From the NCBI GenBank assembly GCA_036279975.1, contig DASURP010000010.1:1-64000 (forward strand): a stretch of DNA of 64,000 nt, given 5' to 3'. This DNA comes from 66-474 sp036279975 (lineage in GTDB: Bacteria; Pseudomonadota; Gammaproteobacteria; Xanthomonadales; Rhodanobacteraceae). Below are positions 59,570 through 64,000 of the stretch, piece by piece. The translations under genes and the position numbers were made by a program. A model generated the notes under the pieces. It was given only the letters and a program-made list of their open reading frames with translations. It ran no database searches and had not been told where the DNA came from. Every line of letters starts with the position of its first letter. The first letter of the stretch is position 1.

Positions 59570-60187
59570 TCAGCCTCCGGATCCGGAATCCCTGCCCGGC
59601 ATCTTGCCGTTTTTCAGCACCGGCCACGCGGCCTTCATGTAGGCCAGCCCGGACCAGATGGTCAACACGGCCGCGAATACCAGCAGGCCCTCGCCGACCT
59701 TCCAGGCACGCAGGACGGTGGCGTCCTTGTCGCGTTCCCACAGCAGGATCAGGATCGCGACGATCTGCATCACGGTCTTGAACTTGCCAAGCCACTGCAC
59801 CTTGACCCGCGCGTGTTCGCCCACGAATGCCATCCATTCGCGCAATGCCGAAACGGTGATTTCGCGACCCACGATCACGGCGCTGGTCACCGCCAGCAGC
59901 CAGGTGGGGTGGCTCTGCACCAGCAGGAACAGCGCAACCGCCATCATCAACTTGTCGGCGACCGGGTCTAGGAACGCGCCGAACGCCGATTCCATGTGCC
60001 AGCGCCGCGCGATCCAGCCGTCCAGCCAGTCGGTCAGCGACGCCAGCGCAAACACCACCACGGCCGCGATATTGGCGAAGCGCAGTGGAATGGCGTCGAT
60101 CACATCGTGCGAATAGAACACCAGCACCATCACCGGCAGCAACAGCACGCGGAACAGGGTCAGCCAGGTCGGCAGGTTGATGGGCAA
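59570..60187 (-). CDS. pgsA: CDP-diacylglycerol-glycerol-3-phosphate 3-phosphatidyltransferase
   Basis: A 205-residue inner-membrane enzyme making phosphatidylglycerol phosphate. The CDP-alcohol phosphotransferase signature is complete: DWLDGWIARRWHMESAFGAFLDPVADKLM. About four to five membrane spans are predicted. A TTG start at 60187 gives the family N terminus PINLPTWLTLFRVLLLP; a GTG at 60244 would add 19 residues. It lies downstream of uvrC, the classical gene order, with about 215 bp between. Confidence 0.92.
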   Translation of the reverse strand: MPINLPTWLTLFRVLLLPVMVLVFYSHDVIDAIPLRFANIAAVVVFALASLTDWLDGWIARRWHMESAFGAFLDPVADKLMMAVALFLLVQSHPTWLLAVTSAVIVGREITVSALREWMAFVGEHARVKVQWLGKFKTVMQIVAILILLWERDKDATVLRAWKVGEGLLVFAAVLTIWSGLAYMKAAWPVLKNGKMPGRDSGSGG

Positions 60188-60404
60188 TGGGACGATTCCG
60201 GTTGTTGGCCCGACAAGGCAACCCGTCAAGTTTCTCACACGCACGCGACGCCGTCATCGACCACATGAACCATCGCGAGACATCGGGAACGAAGCTGCTG
60301 TTGTGAAAAGTCAGGCCAGGGATGGCCGTTCTGGACTTCATGGCGCAGATGGCCTGAGTTACGGCGGCTTTCGGTGATGCAGCGATCAGGGACGATCGCA
60401 CAAA

Positions 60405-62225
60405 TTACCCGTGCAGGAAGGCGTGGATCCTTTCGGCCAGTTCGCGATTGATCCCGCGCACCCGGCACAGTTCCTCGACCCCCGCCCCCACCACCCCGGC
60501 GTGTCCGCCGAACGCCCGCAGCAGCGCGGCGCGCCGGGCCGCGCCGATGCCGGGAATGTCCTCTAGCACGCCGTGCTCGCGGGCCTTTTCGCGGCGCTTG
60601 CGGTGTCCGGTGATCGCGAAGCGGTGCGCTTCGTCGCGCACCGCATCGATCAGGTGCAGCGCGGGCGAGTCGGGGCCGGGTTCCAGTTCGCGCCCGCTGG
60701 CGCCCAGCACAAGCGTCTCCTCGCCCGCGCGCCGCGACGGGCCCTTGGCCACGCCGACCACTTCGATCCCCTCGATTCCGAGTTCGCGCAGCACCGCCAG
60801 CGCCTGCGCGACCTGGCCCTTGCCGCCGTCGATCAGCAGTACGTCCGGGGCCTCGCCCTCGCCCCGCGCCAGCGGTTTGAAGCGCCGTTCCAGCGCCTGC
60901 CGCATCGCCGCGTAATCGTCGCCACCGGTAATGCCGCGGATGTTGAAGCGCCGATAGTGCTGTTTCCGGGGGCCCTCCGGCCCGAACACCACGCAGGATG
61001 CCACGGTTTCCTCGCCCATGGTGTGGCTGATGTCGAAACACTCGATGCGCGCGGGAACGCCGTCCAGCCGCAACAGCGAGCGCAAGGCATCGAAACGCGC
61101 GTGCAGGGTCTGGCGGCTGGACAGGCGCGCCAGCAACGCTGCCTCGGCGTTGCGCGCGGCCAGTTCCACGAAGCGCGCGCGCGCGCCGCGTACCCGCCAC
61201 TTCAGTGCAACGTTGCGCGCGCGCCGGGTGGAGAGCATTTCCGCAAGCGCCGCGGCGTCGCCGGGTTCGCGGTCGCACACCACCTCGGCGGGGGCCGGCT
61301 GGTCGAGGTAGTACTGCGCGAGGAACTGGCCCAGCACGTCTTCCGGCGTGGCATCCAGCGCAAGCCTCGGAAAATGGTCGCGCGAACCCAGGCTGACGCC
61401 GTTGCGGAAGAACAGCACCGACACGCATGCGACGCCCGCTTCCACCCGGCACGCGAACACGTCCATGTCGGCGCTGGCGCCGCGCACGTAACTGTGCGCC
61501 TGCAGGCTGCGCAGCATCGCCACCTGGTCGCGTAAACGCGCCGCACGCTCGTAGTCCTGGTGCGCACTGGCCGCGTCCATGCGTTTGGTCAGCTCATCGA
61601 GCACCGCATCGTTGCGGCCCTCCAGGAACATCACCGCGTGCCGAACGTCCTCGGCATATTCCTGCGCGTCGATGTAACCGACGCAGGGCGCAGTGCAGCG
61701 TCCGATCTGGTACTGCAGGCACGGGCGCGAACGGTTGCGGTAGTAGCTGTTCTCGCAATTGCGGATCCGGAACAGCCGTTGCATCAGGGTGATGCTTTCG
61801 CGCACGGCATGCGCGCTCGGATACGGCCCGAAGTAACGGCCCTTCTCGCGCTTGGCGCCGCGGTGGAACACGATGCGCGGAAACGGATCGTCCGACACGA
61901 AGATGTACGGATAACTCTTGTCGTCGCGCAACATGATGTTGTAGCGCGGCTTCAGCGACTTGATGAGCTGCGCCTCCAGCAGCAGCGCCTCGCCCTCGGT
62001 GCGCGTCAGCGTCACCTCGATGCGCGCGATCTGCATCACCATCGCGGCGATCCGCGGCTCCAGCTGCGGTTTCAGGAAATAGCTGCCGACGCGCTTTTTG
62101 AGATTGCTCGCCTTGCCGACGTACAACAGCGCGTCGCCGGCGCCGAACATCCGGTAGACGCCGGGCGAAGTCGTGAGGGTGCGGACGAAGGCCTTGCCGT
62201 CGAAGGCCACGGCATTGGACTGCAT
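60405..62225 (-). CDS. uvrC: UvrABC excinuclease subunit C
   Basis: A 606-residue DNA repair nuclease making both incisions around lesions. Domains in order: GIY-YIG nuclease (about 15-100, GVYRMFGAGDALLYVGKASNLKKRVGSYF), the cysteine-rich part (CLQYQIGRCTAPCVGYI), the UVR motif binding UvrB (about 200-235), the RNase H-like nuclease (ECFDISHTMGEETVASCVVF ... LLIDGGKGQV), and C-terminal helix-hairpin-helix (EDIPGIGAARRAALLRAFGG). Length and motifs are normal. Confidence 0.97.
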   Translation of the reverse strand: MQSNAVAFDGKAFVRTLTTSPGVYRMFGAGDALLYVGKASNLKKRVGSYFLKPQLEPRIAAMVMQIARIEVTLTRTEGEALLLEAQLIKSLKPRYNIMLRDDKSYPYIFVSDDPFPRIVFHRGAKREKGRYFGPYPSAHAVRESITLMQRLFRIRNCENSYYRNRSRPCLQYQIGRCTAPCVGYIDAQEYAEDVRHAVMFLEGRNDAVLDELTKRMDAASAHQDYERAARLRDQVAMLRSLQAHSYVRGASADMDVFACRVEAGVACVSVLFFRNGVSLGSRDHFPRLALDATPEDVLGQFLAQYYLDQPAPAEVVCDREPGDAAALAEMLSTRRARNVALKWRVRGARARFVELAARNAEAALLARLSSRQTLHARFDALRSLLRLDGVPARIECFDISHTMGEETVASCVVFGPEGPRKQHYRRFNIRGITGGDDYAAMRQALERRFKPLARGEGEAPDVLLIDGGKGQVAQALAVLRELGIEGIEVVGVAKGPSRRAGEETLVLGASGRELEPGPDSPALHLIDAVRDEAHRFAITGHRKRREKAREHGVLEDIPGIGAARRAALLRAFGGHAGVVGAGVEELCRVRGINRELAERIHAFLHG

Positions 62226-62363
62226 CGCGGCATTGTATCCGTGGTGCCGGCCACTGCCCTGTCGTCGATCAAATACACGACAACGTTGATTCCACGACCG
62301 CCCGTGTCGCCTGCCAGCGGCCACACCGCGCAATCTCCCCGCGGGGCAGGATTTTCCGCGGGC

Positions 62364-63824
62364 TCATTCGCCCACCGGCACCCGCACGCAGGTGCCCTGC
62401 CCCGGATCGACGCGCAGGATCGCGTGGTCGTTGCGGTCGGCAACCCACAGCGAACCCGCGGCGTACGACAGGCCCTGGGGTTCGTGCAGCGGATGGTCGA
62501 ATTCCAGGGTCGCCAATTCGCCGCTGTAGGGATCGAGCAGGCACAGGCGATCGTTGCAGGTGTCGGCGAGGTAGACGCGGTTGTCCGCGGCTGTGAGGCC
62601 GCAGGGATAGGCAAGCCTCACCTTCCGCCCGGTGCCATCCAATCGCCCGGGCTCCCACGGCGAGGCGCCCACCAGCGTGGTCAAGGCGAGATCCGCGAAA
62701 CGCAGGCGACGAATCGCGTTGCCGGCGGAATCCGCGATCAGCAACTGGCCCGGCATCAGCGCCAGCGCACCGGGCTGCGCCAGCGAGGCCTGTCCGCCGA
62801 TGCCGTCGCGTACGTCGCAACGCCCGTCGCCGGCGATGGTGGTGACCCGCTGGGCACGCAGATCCACGCGCAGGACCTGGTTCTGGCCGGCAGCAGCCAC
62901 GTACACCACCTCGCCGTCCACCGCCACCGCGTGCGGCGAGTTGATCGCGGCGCGCAAGCCCGCGCCTTGTGTCTCGACGTCACCGTAGGCGGGCCGCCCT
63001 GCGCCGAGCACGCTGTCGACTTCGCCGGTGTCGAGACGAATGCGGCGCACGCAATGGTTGCCGGTATCGGCGACGTAAACGGCGTCCTGGCCCACCGCGA
63101 GTCCCTGCGGCGACTGGAAGCCGCACGCCGCCGACTGCCCATCCCAGTTGCCCGGCGTACCCGAGCCGAACTGCCGCAGCACCCGCCCATCATGGCTGCA
63201 TTCGAGGATCCGGTGGTGCCCGGTATCGCTCACGTACAAGCGCTCGTCGGTCGCCAATGCGTGCGCGGGAAACGCAAGCGCGCCCCCGGCTTCGGCGCGT
63301 GTGTCGTCCGGCAACTCCGCCCGGGACCGCACGTGCACCGGGGGCAGCCCCTCCTGCAACTGCACCACGGCTTCCTCGATCTCCTCGACCCGGCCTTCAC
63401 CCACGAAGCGTGCCGCCAGCCCGCCATCGGGGTCGACCAGCAAGGTCGTCGGCCAGGCCGTAATCGAGTAAAGCTTCCACGCCAGCCAGTCCTGGTCGTT
63501 CGCGACGGGCGCACGCATGCGGCTGCGTTGCAGGGTCTTCAGCACCACCGCGTCCGGTTGCTGCGATGCGTAGCGCGGGGTATGCACGCCCAGCAACACG
63601 AACGCACCGGGCAGCTTGCGCTCGAGCTGGCGCAACTCGCACAACAGGTTCATGCTGCTGGTGCTGGTCGCGTTCCAGAACGCCACCAGCACGATATGCC
63701 CGCGCAACTCGGACAGGCGGATCCGCTCGCGACGGTTTACCCATTGCAACGCATCGGGCAACTCCGGAAGTGCGTCGCGCGGATTCGTGCGCCCTGCCTG
63801 GAAGGGAATGTCGCCCGGCATCAT
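62364..63824 (-). CDS. Thioredoxin-like/NHL-repeat protein
   Basis: A 486-residue protein. Residues 20-150 form a thioredoxin-like fold (LRGHIVLVAFWNATSTSSMNLLCELRQLERKL, then ITAWPTTLLVDPDGGLAARFVGE) with no CxxC pair; one Cys follows the usual site. Residues 170-486 carry about six NHL repeats (YVSDTGHHRILECSHDG, YVADTGNHCVRRIRLDTG and so on), a beta-propeller. The layout matches NHLRC2-like proteins of bacteria and animals, whose reaction is unknown. No signal peptide is seen. The ATG overlaps the stop of the phosphatase gene by 4 bp, so they form an operon. Confidence 0.88.
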   Translation of the reverse strand: MMPGDIPFQAGRTNPRDALPELPDALQWVNRRERIRLSELRGHIVLVAFWNATSTSSMNLLCELRQLERKLPGAFVLLGVHTPRYASQQPDAVVLKTLQRSRMRAPVANDQDWLAWKLYSITAWPTTLLVDPDGGLAARFVGEGRVEEIEEAVVQLQEGLPPVHVRSRAELPDDTRAEAGGALAFPAHALATDERLYVSDTGHHRILECSHDGRVLRQFGSGTPGNWDGQSAACGFQSPQGLAVGQDAVYVADTGNHCVRRIRLDTGEVDSVLGAGRPAYGDVETQGAGLRAAINSPHAVAVDGEVVYVAAAGQNQVLRVDLRAQRVTTIAGDGRCDVRDGIGGQASLAQPGALALMPGQLLIADSAGNAIRRLRFADLALTTLVGASPWEPGRLDGTGRKVRLAYPCGLTAADNRVYLADTCNDRLCLLDPYSGELATLEFDHPLHEPQGLSYAAGSLWVADRNDHAILRVDPGQGTCVRVPVGE

Positions 63825-64000
63825 GGCCGCGCCTCCGGACGATCGGGTCGGGACAGGCGCGCCGCCAACGCCTCCACGCCGCGCCGGATCAGGCCCAGCA
63901 CCTCGAGGAAATCATCGCGGGTCCCGGTGTAGGGATCGGGCACGTCGCCCGCAGCGCCGGCCTGGCGCGACGCCAACCCCGCGGCCACGAGAAAACGCTC
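63821..64000 (-). CDS. Low-molecular-weight protein-tyrosine phosphatase, C-terminal part
   Basis: The last 59 residues of a gene that runs out of the window. DVPDPYTGTRDDFLEVLGLIRRGVEALAARL is the conserved end of this phosphatase family, including the general-acid Asp of the DPY loop. The catalytic CxxxxxR motif would lie beyond the window edge. Its stop overlaps the thioredoxin-NHL start (ATGA). Confidence 0.85.
   Translation of the reverse strand, partial: ERFLVAAGLASRQAGAAGDVPDPYTGTRDDFLEVLGLIRRGVEALAARLSRPDRPEARP

Noticed and set aside
61560..63932. Long plus-strand frame opposite uvrC and the thioredoxin-NHL gene
   Set aside because: Antisense to two recognised genes; no family features.

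Overview
The window is high-GC DNA with tightly packed genes and no insertion sequences, phage genes or CRISPR. It looks like chromosome of a gammaproteobacterium of the Xanthomonadales/Rhodanobacteraceae type. The evidence is a uvrC-pgsA-tRNA-Gly-tRNA-Cys block, a fabA-fabB pair for anaerobic unsaturated fatty acid synthesis, a UbiM-like ubiquinone hydroxylase, a DnrO-like periplasmic protein and a QseBC-type two-component pair. The genus is inference.

Layout. 0-4.3 kb: class II cytochrome c; a cytochrome b561/PepSY pair divergent from a QseBC-like two-component system; a DnrO-like periplasmic protein. 4.3-12.2 kb: stress genes (Hsp20, universal stress protein, a tiny membrane protein, a BON/baeRF/SDR/P-type ATPase operon, GNAT, OsmC, a Cys-tailed small protein). 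12.3-19.6 kb: a sulfide operon (SQR, cytochrome b561, DUF2892, DUF302, RND adaptor and RND pump) facing an ArsR repressor with the SqrR/BigR cysteine pair. 19.9-39.6 kb: quinol NO reductase, a CBS-HPF fusion, a cytochrome-porin fusion, phosphoribosyltransferase, dodecin, USP, DksA-like protein, CBS-DUF2267, a response regulator with hybrid kinase, a Crp/Fnr regulator, a ribonucleotide-reductase-like pseudoenzyme, pta-ackA-GNAT, an internally shortened HemN, and fabAB. 39.6-49.3 kb: PLP decarboxylase, UbiM, GlcD-like dehydrogenase, azurin, a ComA-like/MmgE-PrpD pair, an SDR and SMUG-type glycosylase. 49.5-58.9 kb: metE, then one 2109-residue NRPS-PKS gene standing alone. 58.9-64 kb: tRNA-Cys, a partial tRNA copy, tRNA-Gly, pgsA, uvrC, a thioredoxin-NHL protein and the end of a low-molecular-weight phosphatase gene.

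The unifying signal is a 14-bp FNR-type box, TTGA(T/C)-N4-(A/G)TCAA, found upstream of about 15 transcription units between 4.8 and 47.8 kb. In many units its centre lies 56-68 bp from the start codon, and in several a -10-like hexamer (GACAAT, GAGAAT, CACAAT, TACAGT, TGGAAT) lies 31-33 bp from the box centre. That is the geometry of a class II FNR promoter (activator at -41.5). A Crp/Fnr protein with FNR-like recognition-helix residues but without the N-terminal iron-sulfur cysteines is encoded in the middle. I read the region as a low-oxygen/NO survival regulon that combines NO and sulfide detoxification, substrate-level ATP from acetyl phosphate, oxygen-independent haem and lipid synthesis, ribosome hibernation and stress proteins.

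The most unusual components are the ribonucleotide reductase homologue without a catalytic core, the mini-HemN, the CBS-HPF fusion, the Cyc2-like cytochrome-porin, the SQR/RND operon and the lone A-T-KS-AT-T-C megasynthase.
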